From Rhizobium sp. WSM4643 (GTDB lineage: Bacteria > Pseudomonadota > Alphaproteobacteria > Rhizobiales > Rhizobiaceae): a stretch of 64,000 nt of DNA. The notes beneath the pieces were generated by a model. That model saw nothing but the letters and a program-made list of their open reading frames with translations, ran no database searches and was not told the origin of the DNA. Both the position numbers and the translations under genes were made by a program. Below, in pieces: positions 24,575-33,780 of this stretch. Within the stretch, counting starts at the first letter, position 1, and each line of letters starts with the position of its first letter. The stretch spans positions 3,472,001 through 3,536,000 of the forward strand of contig NZ_CP104040.1 of the NCBI RefSeq assembly GCF_025152745.1. Direction: 5' to 3'.

Positions 24575-24826
24575 CTGTGCCCCTTTCAGAAGTATTGACT
24601 CGATTTGGAATGGCAACCGTTGCCGCAGAGCGGCGCCGGCATCATTGCCGGGTCGGGGCCGCGTGTCAGTGACCACAGGTACATCAGTTAAAAATTGAAC
24701 GAGAGAGCAGCCCTCTCCCGAAGACGCGTCTCTGACCATCAACCCATGGCCCTGTGCTCCCGAGGTGCCCTGCGATGGTCGGAGTCGGTATCCAGGTGAT
24801 CGGGCAGCGGATTGGATGAGGAGACT

Positions 24827-27145
24827 ATGAAATTTCTGGCCACCCTGTTTTGTCTTGTTCTCGCCTCTATCGGATTGGGGCTGATCGCAGGCGGCGCTTG
24901 GCTGCTGCTCCTCGGCGGTTCGCCCTATTACGCGATCACCGGACTTGCCTATCTGGTTGGCGCATTTCTGCTGTGGCGCCGGAAGATATCAGGCAGCCTC
25001 ATCGTCCTGCTTGTCGCCGTTCTCACCCTTCCCTGGGCGTTATGGGAGTCGGGTCTTAATTTTTGGGCGCTTTTTGCCCGCTTGATGTCCCCCATCGCGC
25101 TGGCAAGCTTTGCGCTTCTCTTTGCTCCGTCGCTTTCCCTGACCGCCAACCGGAAGCTCTTATATGGCGGTGCCTCGGTTACGGCGATCCTGTTCGTCGC
25201 GGGTTTCGGCCTGAGCTTTGTGCCGCACGGCATTATCCGCCCCTCCGCCGACATCACCGCCTACAAGACCGCCAAGGGCGACAACGCTCCCTCCGATTGG
25301 ACATCCTATGGCCGCACCACCGCAGGAGATCGTTATTCGCCATTCGATCAGATCAACCGCGGCAATGTGTCCAAGCTCGATCTTGCCTGGACATATCGCA
25401 CCGGAAAAAGCGATGGCGCCGATCAGAACACCCCGCTGCAGATCGGCGATACGGTCTACACCTGCACGCCGACAGACGTGATCGCAGCGCTCGATGCAGA
25501 TACCGGCAAACCCCGCTGGACCTTTGACCCCAAGGCGATGGCGCCTTACTGGCAACGCTGCCGCGGCCTCGGTTACTACAAGATGCCAAAGGCGACCCAG
25601 TCAGCCGATGGTCTCTGTAACGAGCGTTTGGTGCAGACGACGATCGATGCCCGTCTCCTGGAAATCGATAGCAAGACCGGCACCCTCTGCAAGGACTTCG
25701 GAGACAATGGCACCGTCCAGCTTTCCCAGGGCATGGGCGAAGTCAAGTCAGGCTATTATTTCCAGACATCGGCGCCGCTGATTGCCCGCAATCTGATCGT
25801 CGTCGGGGGTTGGGTCACGGACAACCAGGAGGTCGGCGAACCCTCCGGCGTTATCCGCGCGTTCAACGTGGTCACCGGCGAGCTCGAATGGGCATGGGAT
25901 CTCGGCAACCCCGAGATCACCAAGCTCCCGCCGGACGGCCAGACCTATACGCGGGCCACGCCCAACATGTGGACGATGGCCGCTTTCGACGACAAGCTTG
26001 GCCTCATCTATGCACCGCTCGGCAATACCACGCCGGATTATTACGGCGTCAATCGCCCTGGTTTCGCCGATCAATACAACGCGACATTGGTGGCGCTCGA
26101 TGTAACGACGGGTCGGGAGAAATGGAAATTCCAGACCGTGCATCACGATATCTGGGACTATGATCTGCCGGCCCAACCCCTCCTGATCGATCTGCCCGAC
26201 GGCAATGGCGCCACCGTGCCCGCTCTGCTGCAGACCACCAAACGCGGGCAGCTTTTTCTCCTCGACCGTCAAACCGGCACACCACTTGCCGAAGTTCAGG
26301 AGAAACCGGTGCCGCAGCAAGGCGGCGCGCCGGAAGAAAAACTGTCCCCGACGCAGCCCTACTCCGTCGGCATGCCGACAATCGGTGCGGAGCGCGTAAC
26401 CGAGCAGACGGCCTGGGGCCTCACCATGTTCGATCAGCTGGCATGCCGCATCGCATTCCGCAAGATGCGCTACGACGGCGATTTCACCCCGATCGGCACA
26501 CAGTATGCGATCCAGCAGCCGGGCAATCTGGGTGGTCTCAACTGGGGAAGCGTATCGGTCGACCTGCCGAACAACAGGGTCTTCATGAACGATATTCGCG
26601 TCCCCAGTCTCTTCTCACTCATTCCGCGCGCCGAATACGTCGATTTTGCCCTGACCACAACCGCGCACGGCCCCTCCGCCCCCCAGCGTGGTACGCCTTA
26701 CGCCATGGCCACCGAGATGTGGACATCGAGGCTTCGCGTTCCTTGCACGCAACCGCCCTTCGGCACCGTCACCGCAGTGGATCTGAAGACGCGCAAGATC
26801 GCATGGCAGGTTCCTGCCGGCACAGCCGAAGAACTCGGGCCGTTCAAGATCAAAACCAAGCTGCCTATGCAGATGGGCCTTCCGAGCTACGCCGGCACGT
26901 CGGCCACCGCCGGTGGAATCGTCTTCTTCGCTGGCTTCCAGGACTATTATATCCGCGGCTATGATGCCGAGAACGGTACCGAACTCTGGAAATATCCTCT
27001 CCCGGTCGGTTCGAGCGCGACGCCTATGACCTATGTCTCGCCGAAAACAGGCAAGCAATATGTCCTGATATCGGTTGGTGGAGCGCCATACTCGAAAGAT
27101 GTTGGCGACTATGTGCTGGCGTTTTCTCTAAAGAACGGAGATTAA
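24827..27145 (+). CDS. gcd: Membrane-bound PQQ-dependent glucose dehydrogenase
   Basis: Quinoprotein that oxidises glucose to gluconolactone in the periplasm and passes electrons to ubiquinone. The protein is 772 aa, close to the roughly 800 aa of the family. Five membrane segments fill residues 1-135 and a beta-propeller fills the rest. Typical stretches are WTSYGRTTAGDRYSPFDQI, NTPLQIGDTVYTCTP, TVHHDIWDYDLPAQPLL and LNWGSVSVD, around the PQQ site. The start at 24827 has GAGGAG just upstream. No PQQ synthesis genes are visible in the window, so the cofactor must come from elsewhere or the medium. Confidence 0.93.
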   Translation: MKFLATLFCLVLASIGLGLIAGGAWLLLLGGSPYYAITGLAYLVGAFLLWRRKISGSLIVLLVAVLTLPWALWESGLNFWALFARLMSPIALASFALLFAPSLSLTANRKLLYGGASVTAILFVAGFGLSFVPHGIIRPSADITAYKTAKGDNAPSDWTSYGRTTAGDRYSPFDQINRGNVSKLDLAWTYRTGKSDGADQNTPLQIGDTVYTCTPTDVIAALDADTGKPRWTFDPKAMAPYWQRCRGLGYYKMPKATQSADGLCNERLVQTTIDARLLEIDSKTGTLCKDFGDNGTVQLSQGMGEVKSGYYFQTSAPLIARNLIVVGGWVTDNQEVGEPSGVIRAFNVVTGELEWAWDLGNPEITKLPPDGQTYTRATPNMWTMAAFDDKLGLIYAPLGNTTPDYYGVNRPGFADQYNATLVALDVTTGREKWKFQTVHHDIWDYDLPAQPLLIDLPDGNGATVPALLQTTKRGQLFLLDRQTGTPLAEVQEKPVPQQGGAPEEKLSPTQPYSVGMPTIGAERVTEQTAWGLTMFDQLACRIAFRKMRYDGDFTPIGTQYAIQQPGNLGGLNWGSVSVDLPNNRVFMNDIRVPSLFSLIPRAEYVDFALTTTAHGPSAPQRGTPYAMATEMWTSRLRVPCTQPPFGTVTAVDLKTRKIAWQVPAGTAEELGPFKIKTKLPMQMGLPSYAGTSATAGGIVFFAGFQDYYIRGYDAENGTELWKYPLPVGSSATPMTYVSPKTGKQYVLISVGGAPYSKDVGDYVLAFSLKNGD

Positions 27146-27456
27146 CCCCTCAAGTCCAGTGAACCGGCTGCGCTCAGGCTGAATCTCACGCCTGGCGACC
27201 AGAGTCGATTGGTTAGGGGGCTCCGGATCAATCCTGATTTCTCCATAGAACGACGCCGACGCGTCCTTCCATTCGAAACCCCGAGGACTTCAACGGCTGC
27301 GTGAAAGGAACCCGTAAGTAATGATTTACTATACCAGATCTTGCTCAATACTGAGGGCAACAGCCGTCGAACCGATATCACGGACTACCCCGTGCTATGA
27401 CGGCATATGCACGCGGGACTGGCAACCGCTTCCTCAACCGGACAGAATGCGAACGT
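27146..27456. other. Intergenic region without a supported gene
   Basis: About 310 bases between the converging gcd and GntR genes. No gene, repeat or clear terminator hairpin stands out. Confidence 0.5.
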
Positions 27457-28239
27457 CTATCGTGACCACCGGGCTATGATGTCGTCGGTATTTGCCAGCG
27501 CCTTGCGGACTGCGTTGCGCGCCAAGTTCGGCCGCTGCAGTCGAATGCTTTTCTCAATATTTTCGTGAAGTTTCAGCGCATATCGCAAGTTGTCTTCCTC
27601 CCGCGTGACATGGGCGAAGAGGTGATTCAGCGCCGATTCGATCAATACGCCGAGCGGTACCAACAGATCATTTCCGGAGGCGCGCAAGATCGCGATGTGA
27701 AATCGCGCATCGGATTCTGTTCGCTGCTGGAGCGATGTCGCCTGGTCCATGTCATGCAAGGCCTGACTGATCGCGTTCATCTGCTCCTCAGTTCGTCGCT
27801 CCGCAGCAAGCGCAGTCGCTTCCGGCTCGATCATATGCCTGAGTTCTTGCACGGCTCTCAGAAAGGATTCGCGATCGGGAGATGCGGCATACCAGCCCAA
27901 GACATCTCGATCCAGCAGGTTCCAACGTTCCCTAGGTTCGACCCAGCTGCCGATTTTCGGGCGGGAAGAAAGCAGGCCCTTGGCCTTCAACATCTTGATC
28001 GCTTCGCGCACCGCCGAGCGGCTGACGTCAAAGACTTCCGACCATTTTGCCTCATTTGGCAGGATCGTGCCCGGAGGATAGTCCCCGCGCACGATTCGCA
28101 GACCGATCTCGCCGGCCAATGACACATGAACGCTCGCCCCAGTCATGCGGGGAGAATTTGGGCGCCTTGTGGTTATCGAGCGGTCAACCGTCACCACCTC
28201 GACCGCAGCCGTTGGCTTTCCTGATTTTTTGTCAGGCAT
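27457..28239 (-). CDS. GntR-family regulator, FadR/FCD subfamily
   Basis: Transcription factor of 260 aa. The N-terminal winged helix is at about residues 40-105 (GDYPPGTILPNEAKWSEVFDVSRSAVREA). The C-terminal all-helical FCD ligand domain follows, with the metal-binding pattern in ESDARFHIAILRASGN and the later HENIEKSI. Proteins of this branch respond to sugar acids, uronates or related metabolites and usually repress a neighbouring transport operon. The adjacent CUT2 transporter genes are the likely targets; a matching palindrome is at 30504-30516. A tail of about 30 unstructured residues precedes the helix-turn-helix domain. Confidence 0.9.
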   Translation of the reverse strand: MPDKKSGKPTAAVEVVTVDRSITTRRPNSPRMTGASVHVSLAGEIGLRIVRGDYPPGTILPNEAKWSEVFDVSRSAVREAIKMLKAKGLLSSRPKIGSWVEPRERWNLLDRDVLGWYAASPDRESFLRAVQELRHMIEPEATALAAERRTEEQMNAISQALHDMDQATSLQQRTESDARFHIAILRASGNDLLVPLGVLIESALNHLFAHVTREEDNLRYALKLHENIEKSIRLQRPNLARNAVRKALANTDDIIARWSR

Positions 28240-28396
28240 TTATTTCTACTGCCTCAGCATTCTTTCGACTGTCTGCACGTATGATCAAAACAATCGTAAT
28301 AACGAGGAAGTCGCCTGCGATTGACGCCGGCACAAAGCGCGGAATTCAAGGCGCGTCAACCCTGCGGATCTCTCGATCCGTCTCGTGAGGACAGTC

Positions 28397-28421
28397 GGCG
28401 CACCCTTCAACCGGGTGCGCC
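28397..28421 (-). terminator. Hairpin after the sugar-binding protein gene
   Basis: GGCGCACCC and GGGTGCGCC form a perfect 9-bp stem with a 7-base loop, 11 bases after the stop of the binding-protein gene on its strand. No clear T tract follows, so it may act as an mRNA-stabilising end rather than a classic terminator. Confidence 0.55.
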
Positions 28422-28432
28422 AAACCGTGAAC

Positions 28433-29419
28433 CTACTTTTGAATGCAGGTGTCGACTGTATCCTTTGTGCACTCATCGAGCCCGGTGAAGACCGGATCTT
28501 TAACCGGCTTGCCGGCAATCAGATCCATCATCACCGAAGGTGCTTTGTAGCCCATCTCGAATGGCCGCTGGCCGACGAGCGCAGTCACTAGGCCTTCCTT
28601 CGCAATGGCAACCTCGTCGCCGATCGTGTCGGCCGCACCAATGACGAAATCGTTGCTGGCGATCTTCTCGGCCATTGGCTTGAACAGGTCGCGATAGGGT
28701 TGCGGTGCGCCGAACAACGGCCAGCCACCCATAATGCCGAATGCGTCCATGCCGGGATTGGCCGCGAGAATATCGGTCATTGCCTGAACACCCTTGGCAC
28801 CGTCGTCATTGGTGAACACCGGGCAGCCGGCGACCTCAGTCCAGCCACCCTCACCTTTCAGCGCGGGCAAGCCTTTCTGACCAGTGAGCGTGTCGCGCAT
28901 CCCTTGTGCGCGGCGTAGAATATTGTCTGCGCCCGGATTGCCTTCGATCGTGCAGATCTTGCCGCCCTTCGGCTTGGCCTTCTTGATGTACTCGCCGATG
29001 CGGGCGCCCATCAGATAGTTGTCGGTGCCAAGATAGGTCTTGCGCAAGGCTGCATCCTCGGCGGCAAGATCGGCATCGAGCGTCATCACCGGAACCGTTG
29101 GATTGGCGGTCTTCAGGGTCTGGGCGATGAGCTTTGCATTTGACGGCGAGATTGCGATTGCAGCCGTGTCTGCCTTGCCCAACATATCCTGAACGATCTG
29201 CGCTTCGCCGGCTTCATCTGATGTCGATGCCGGACCGGTGTAGAAGCATTCGTATTCGGCCGTGGGGTTCTCCTTGTTCCATTTCTGGCAACCTTGATTG
29301 ATTGCTTCGAAGAACGGATTGTCGAGGCCTTTGACGACGATGACGAGTTGCTTCTTGGCCAAGGCTTGCCCGGCGGTCATTGCTAAAACTGCGGCTGTAA
29401 GTAGTAATGCCTTCCTCAT
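28433..29419 (-). CDS. CUT2 sugar ABC transporter periplasmic binding protein
   Basis: Periplasmic binding protein of the RbsB type, 328 aa. The start at 29419 follows GGGAGGAAA and begins a signal peptide (RKALLLTAAVLAMTAGQALA) cleaved near ALA-KK. The type I binding fold starts KQLVIVVKGLDNPFFEAINQGC, and ligand-loop regions such as TLDADLAAEDAALRKTYLGTDNY are present. Four cysteines in the mature protein may form disulfides. It lies 48 bases after the epimerase gene and is divergent from the ATPase and permease genes that complete the transporter. The ligand is probably a hexose, pentose or derivative. Confidence 0.92.
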   Translation of the reverse strand: MRKALLLTAAVLAMTAGQALAKKQLVIVVKGLDNPFFEAINQGCQKWNKENPTAEYECFYTGPASTSDEAGEAQIVQDMLGKADTAAIAISPSNAKLIAQTLKTANPTVPVMTLDADLAAEDAALRKTYLGTDNYLMGARIGEYIKKAKPKGGKICTIEGNPGADNILRRAQGMRDTLTGQKGLPALKGEGGWTEVAGCPVFTNDDGAKGVQAMTDILAANPGMDAFGIMGGWPLFGAPQPYRDLFKPMAEKIASNDFVIGAADTIGDEVAIAKEGLVTALVGQRPFEMGYKAPSVMMDLIAGKPVKDPVFTGLDECTKDTVDTCIQK

Positions 29420-29467
29420 AGTTTCCTCCCTTGAAACAGACGGACACCGCGTGCCCGCCACACGAAA

Positions 29468-30448
29468 TCAACCCGGATACCAGACGATGCGAGGCTCCTC
29501 CTTTGAGCGCTCGTATTGCCATGCCGAGTCGATAAGCATTTCGAGATCGTAGTCTGGCCGCCAATCCAGCAGGTATTTCGCTTTGCTGTTGTCCATCCAA
29601 TTGGAATGGAATCGGCTTGGTATGTCGATTGAGCCGAGATTGCGGGTACTGAGGAGATAGGCGGCGACTTCAGCATAGTCGACCGGTCGATCCATGCAGA
29701 TATTGAAGAGTTGCCGCTCCGCCCGGGGGTTATCGATCGCTGCCAGTATTGCCGATACAAGGTCATCGACATGCACGAAGTTGCGTTTCAGCGGACGACT
29801 GTCAGCATCGAGCAGCAGCGGCACCGTATCCATCGCCGCATAGCGCCGTGCCGCGTCTTCCGGGACGAGCGTCTTCCAGTCCGGACCGCCAAAGACGTCG
29901 TCTCCAAAAGACAGCGAATACTTGAAGTCGTCCTTTTCCATGATCCAGGGCGCGCGCAGACAACAGCCATTAAGGCCGTACTGAATGCCAAACTGCTCCA
30001 GCATGACCTCTTCCAGGACTTTGGAGAGCGCATAGCTTCCCGGATAGGCACAATGGCGGGTGTTCTCGGTGATCGGGCCGTTGTGGCGATAGTGGAAATG
30101 TCCCACACCCGCATCACCACCAATCAGGATGAACTGGCGTGCGGTGACGCTCGTACGGAACTCCTCGAGCAGCCAAAAGAGACCTTTGACCGTGACATCC
30201 ATGATGTCTTCAGGCGTTTCCTTGCATGTGGCGAGATGCACGACATGGGTAACGTCATCCAGCGCCGCTGCCACGACATCGCGATCGGCGATCGAGCCTT
30301 GGAAGACATCGACACGGTCGGTCGCCTCGTACAAACGATTATGACAAAGCGCACGAATACGGGCTTTGGAAAATCTCGGATCGTCAAGCAGCCCAGCAAT
30401 GAAGCGCCGCCCGACCTTGCCCGTCGAACCGGTAACAAGGATCAGCAT
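29468..30448 (-). CDS. NAD(P)-dependent sugar epimerase/dehydratase (extended SDR)
   Basis: Cytoplasmic extended short-chain dehydrogenase, 326 aa. The dinucleotide motif TGSTGKVG starts at residue 6 of the chosen start; the Tyr/Lys catalytic pair is in YPGSYALSKVLEE; RNFVHVDDL is the typical substrate-domain segment. The start at 30448 is preferred over 30454 because GGGGGAG lies at the right distance. It is first in a two-gene unit with the sugar-binding protein, so it probably converts the imported sugar or its nucleotide or acid form. Exact substrate unknown. Confidence 0.87.
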   Translation of the reverse strand: MLILVTGSTGKVGRRFIAGLLDDPRFSKARIRALCHNRLYEATDRVDVFQGSIADRDVVAAALDDVTHVVHLATCKETPEDIMDVTVKGLFWLLEEFRTSVTARQFILIGGDAGVGHFHYRHNGPITENTRHCAYPGSYALSKVLEEVMLEQFGIQYGLNGCCLRAPWIMEKDDFKYSLSFGDDVFGGPDWKTLVPEDAARRYAAMDTVPLLLDADSRPLKRNFVHVDDLVSAILAAIDNPRAERQLFNICMDRPVDYAEVAAYLLSTRNLGSIDIPSRFHSNWMDNSKAKYLLDWRPDYDLEMLIDSAWQYERSKEEPRIVWYPG

Positions 30449-30503
30449 GCTCATTCTCCCCCATGAGTAGCTAATATCCGGGCACCACTCTCGTCAAATG
30501 ATA

Positions 30504-30516
30504 TTTGTCTGACAAA
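30504..30516. promoter_or_regulatory. Candidate operator for the FadR-type GntR regulator
   Basis: TTTGTC-T-GACAAA is a perfect 13-bp palindrome in the divergent region between the epimerase and ATPase genes. It fits the TNGTNNNACNA pattern known for FadR-subfamily regulators, one of which is encoded at 27457. Confidence 0.6.
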
Positions 30517-30674
30517 ACAGATTTTTGCGACAATAGGAGCAACGGCCGGGACAATGAGTTGACGCTGTCGCAGGGTTTTGCGTAAATGCTCCCATTCGCT
30601 TTTCCTGGGAGGACACTGGAGAAGCGGACACGCTCGAGCCTTGCGTCGGAGACAGGCAGGGTTCGGAGCGATGG

Positions 30675-31448
30675 ATGGCCCGCAGGTTTTGGGAGGCGAG
30701 GAGGCTGGTGGCGGTTCTTGAACTCAGCAATATTTCCAAACATTTCGGCGCCATCCAGGCAGTCAACGATGTTTCGTTTTCACTCGAAGCGGGGCAAGTG
30801 GTCGGCCTCATGGGCGATAACGGCGCTGGCAAGTCCACACTGGTGAAGATGATTGCCGGCAACTTTCGGCCGAGCCATGGAACCATGCGGCTCGACGGCG
30901 CCGATCTCGTGCTTCATCGGCCGAAGGAAGCACGCCAGCATGGCATTGAGATCGTTCACCAGGATTTGGCGCTCTGCAACAATCTGACGGCGGCAGCGAA
31001 CGTGTTCCTCGGACGAGAACTGCGCCGCGGCCTTTGGCCTCTTCGCATCCTCGACCACAAGAGCATGTACAAGCGCGCCGGCGAGATATTTCGCGAACTC
31101 AAATCCGAGACGCGGGCGCGCGACCTCGTCAAGCAAATGTCAGGTGGCCAGCGGCAAGCGGTCGCGATCGGCCGCACGATGCTGTCTGAAGCGAAAATCG
31201 TATTGATGGACGAGCCGACGGCAGCCATTTCCGTGCGCCAGGTGGCTGAGGTTCTGAATCTGATCCGCCAGTTGCGGGACCGGGGCATTGTCGTTGTCCT
31301 GATCAGCCACCGCATGCCCGACGTCTTTTCGGTCGCCGACCGCGTGATCGTGATGCGGCGAGGCAGAAAAGTAGCCGACAAGCAGATCGCGGCAAGTTCG
31401 CCGGAGGAAGTGACGGGACTGATCACCGGCGCCATCGAACAGGTGTGA
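30675..31448 (+). CDS. CUT2 sugar ABC transporter ATPase, single-domain (FrcA-like)
   Basis: ATPase of 257 aa with one nucleotide-binding domain, unlike the double-domain RbsA. Walker A GDNGAGKST, signature MSGGQRQ, and Walker B IVLMDEPTAAI are complete, with the switch His in LISHRMPD. The ATG at 30675 has GGAG six bases upstream; a GTG at 30708 after AGGAGG is an alternative that would begin VAVLELSNISK. It is followed after 40 bases by the permease. It should pair with the binding protein encoded divergently at 28433. Confidence 0.92.
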   Translation: MARRFWEARRLVAVLELSNISKHFGAIQAVNDVSFSLEAGQVVGLMGDNGAGKSTLVKMIAGNFRPSHGTMRLDGADLVLHRPKEARQHGIEIVHQDLALCNNLTAAANVFLGRELRRGLWPLRILDHKSMYKRAGEIFRELKSETRARDLVKQMSGGQRQAVAIGRTMLSEAKIVLMDEPTAAISVRQVAEVLNLIRQLRDRGIVVVLISHRMPDVFSVADRVIVMRRGRKVADKQIAASSPEEVTGLITGAIEQV

Positions 31449-31488
31449 TCGATGCTATCCGTTGCAACGAGAAGGAAGAAGGTCGACG

Positions 31489-32487
31489 ATGGCGATTACA
31501 CTTGACCAAACGATCGGACAGAAGCAACGGAGCTGGCTTGCGACGATCATGGGCGGCCAGACATTCTGGGTGCTGATTGCAGTCATTCTCGCCTGCATTT
31601 TTCTGTCGATGGCGACGGACTCCTTTGCGACGGCGAAGAACATCTACAACATCACCCGCAACGTCACCTTCGTCGCCATTATCGCGCTGGGCATGACGCT
31701 GGTCATCATCACCGGCGGCATTGATTTGTCCGTTGGCTCGGTGCTTTGCCTGTGCAGCATGGTGCTGGCGGTCGTCATGCATGCGGGATACAGCATTGAA
31801 GTCGGCATCGCCGCCTCAATCGGTACCGCTCTATTGGTCGGAGCTTTCAATGGCGTCTTGATTGCCTATCTCGGCTTCCCCCCTTTCGTCGTCACGCTTG
31901 GCATGTTGTCGATTGCGCGCAGCCTTGCGATGGTTGCATCCAACAATACTGTCGTTTTTGAGTTCGGGCCAGATCACGACAAGCTCCTGGCGCTGGGTGG
32001 CGGCGCCTGGGTTTTCGGCATCGCCAATCCAGTGCTTTATATGATCGTGCTGGCACTCGTTACCGGTTTCGTGCTGCGCTGGACCAAGTTCGGTCGCTAT
32101 GTCTTTGCCATCGGCGGCAATGAGCACGCCGCGACACTGACAGGTGTTCCCGTGCCGAGGATCAAGGTCATCGTCTATATGATTTCTGCCCTTTCGGCGG
32201 GGGTTGCCGGCATCATTCAAACCGGCTGGCTCGGCGCCGTCACCACAAACATCGGCGCCGGGATGGAGCTTCAGGTCATTGCCGCCGCGGTTATCGGCGG
32301 CGCCAACCTGGCTGGCGGCGTCGGCACTGCTTTTGGAGCCTTGGTCGGCGCCGCACTCATCGAGGTCATTCGTAACAGTCTTGGCCTGCTCGGCATCAAC
32401 GCATTCTGGCAAGGATGCTTTATCGGTGGGGCAATCGTGCTCGCCGTCCTTTTCGACCGACTTCGCAACTTGCGACAGGGCGAGTAG
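31489..32487 (+). CDS. CUT2 sugar ABC transporter permease (RbsC/FrcC-like)
   Basis: Inner-membrane permease of 332 aa with eight to ten hydrophobic segments. The hallmark LVIITGGIDLSVGSVLCLCSM is at about residues 70-90, and the region GRYVFAIGGNEHAATLTGVPV followed by AAAVIGGANLAGGVGTAFGALVGA matches the conserved cytoplasmic loop and C-terminal helices of RbsC-type proteins. AAGAAGG precedes the ATG at 31489. It is the last gene of the plus-strand pair. Confidence 0.93.
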   Translation: MAITLDQTIGQKQRSWLATIMGGQTFWVLIAVILACIFLSMATDSFATAKNIYNITRNVTFVAIIALGMTLVIITGGIDLSVGSVLCLCSMVLAVVMHAGYSIEVGIAASIGTALLVGAFNGVLIAYLGFPPFVVTLGMLSIARSLAMVASNNTVVFEFGPDHDKLLALGGGAWVFGIANPVLYMIVLALVTGFVLRWTKFGRYVFAIGGNEHAATLTGVPVPRIKVIVYMISALSAGVAGIIQTGWLGAVTTNIGAGMELQVIAAAVIGGANLAGGVGTAFGALVGAALIEVIRNSLGLLGINAFWQGCFIGGAIVLAVLFDRLRNLRQGE

Positions 32488-32547
32488 GCGAATCCGATCC
32501 TTGAGAGACTTCTGCGGTTCGCGCCCGCGCCAAGAGCGGCCGCACGT

Positions 32548-33597
32548 TCAAGCAGTCCGGCCTTGCTCAGTCCGCTTTGTTGTCTGCCCGTTGCCGTTGA
32601 AAAAGTGCACCTTCGAGACATCGGCGGTGAGCCCTATTTGGATTCCCGCCTTCATGTCACGACCGTCGTGCAGGACGAGGCAATCGTGCCCGGCCGGCAA
32701 CTTGACGTGGAGCAGCGTTACCGCCCCGGTATATTCACAAAGCCCGACGGTTCCGCGCAGCGTCCCGTCTCGAGGCTCCACGACGCTCAGATGCTCCGGC
32801 CTTATCCCGATGGTCTCGGCTGCGGCATCCATTGCCGTTGCGCCTGCCAGCAAAGGCGCGATATCTGCAGGGAGCAGGTTCATTTTTGGGCTTCCGATGA
32901 ATTGCGCCACGAAGGTATTTGCCGGCCGCTCGTATAGGTCCCGGGGGGAGCCGACCTGCTCGACGCGGCCGTCGCGCAGAACCACGATCTTGTCGGCGAG
33001 CGTCATCGCTTCGATCTGATCGTGCGTTACATAGATCATCGTCGTGGAGAGCCGCTTGTGCAGTGCGGCGATTTCAGAGCGCATGTGCACGCGCAACTCA
33101 GCATCGAGGTTCGACAACGGTTCGTCGAACAGGAAGACATCAGGATTTCCAACGATGGCCCGGCCGATCGCAACGCGCTGCCGCTGACCGCCGGAAAGCT
33201 CGCGGGGGTAGCGATCGAGCAATGCTTCGAGCTTCAGCGTGGCGCTAGCTTCATCGACACGCTTCTGACGCTCCTGTGCCGGAACTTTGCGGACCTTCAG
33301 CCCGAAACCCATATTCTCCCGGACGGTCAGGTGCGGATAGAGGGCATAGGATTGGAAGACCATGGCAACGCCGCGTTTCGAAGCCGGCACTTCGTTGACG
33401 ACCCGGCCGCCAATCGCAAGTTCACCGCCGCTAAGATATTCCAGCCCCGAAATCAGCCGCAGCAAGGTTGACTTACCGCAGCCCGACGGACCGACGAATA
33501 CGACGAATTCGCCGGGATCGATCCTCAGATCGACGCCGCGGATGACCTCCACCGCGCCGAAACGTTTTTCGATGCCTTTAAGCGATACACTGCTCAT
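32548..33597 (-). CDS. Sugar ABC transporter ATPase (UgpC/MalK type), orphaned
   Basis: CUT1-type ATPase, 349 aa, with Walker A GPSGCGKST at residues 37-45, signature LSGGQRQ, Walker B FLFDEPLSNLD and C-terminal TOBE segments (GSPKMNLLP, ETIGIRPEHLSVVEP). It converges on the CUT2 permease gene but belongs to a different transporter class. Its own partner permease directly upstream survives only as a C-terminal remnant, so its operon head and probably its promoter are lost. It may still serve other CUT1 systems, because MalK-type ATPases are sometimes shared. Confidence 0.9.
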   Translation of the reverse strand: MSSVSLKGIEKRFGAVEVIRGVDLRIDPGEFVVFVGPSGCGKSTLLRLISGLEYLSGGELAIGGRVVNEVPASKRGVAMVFQSYALYPHLTVRENMGFGLKVRKVPAQERQKRVDEASATLKLEALLDRYPRELSGGQRQRVAIGRAIVGNPDVFLFDEPLSNLDAELRVHMRSEIAALHKRLSTTMIYVTHDQIEAMTLADKIVVLRDGRVEQVGSPRDLYERPANTFVAQFIGSPKMNLLPADIAPLLAGATAMDAAAETIGIRPEHLSVVEPRDGTLRGTVGLCEYTGAVTLLHVKLPAGHDCLVLHDGRDMKAGIQIGLTADVSKVHFFNGNGQTTKRTEQGRTA

Positions 33598-33610
33598 GAA
33601 CGAAAATTCC

Positions 33611-33780
33611 TCATCCCTTCACGCCCGATAGCGCAAAACTTTCGATGATCTGCCGCTGGGCGATCAGATAGACGATCAGGATCGGCACCACGGCAAGGCT
33701 GGTAGCGGCAAGCTGCAGGTTCCACAGCGGCAAGCCGTAGCTGTCGTTGAAGTTCGACAAGGCCAAAGGCAGAGCTTGGT
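33611..33780 (-). pseudogene. C-terminal remnant of a CUT1 sugar permease (MalG type)
   Basis: Only about 57 codons remain, reading LNQALPLALSNFND ... ending ESFALSGVKG, the typical C-terminus of a MalG-like permease, 13 bases before the UgpC-type ATPase. Beyond about 33780 the same frame reads sequence antisense to an MFS gene with no permease content, so the N-terminal part has been lost. Confidence 0.8.
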
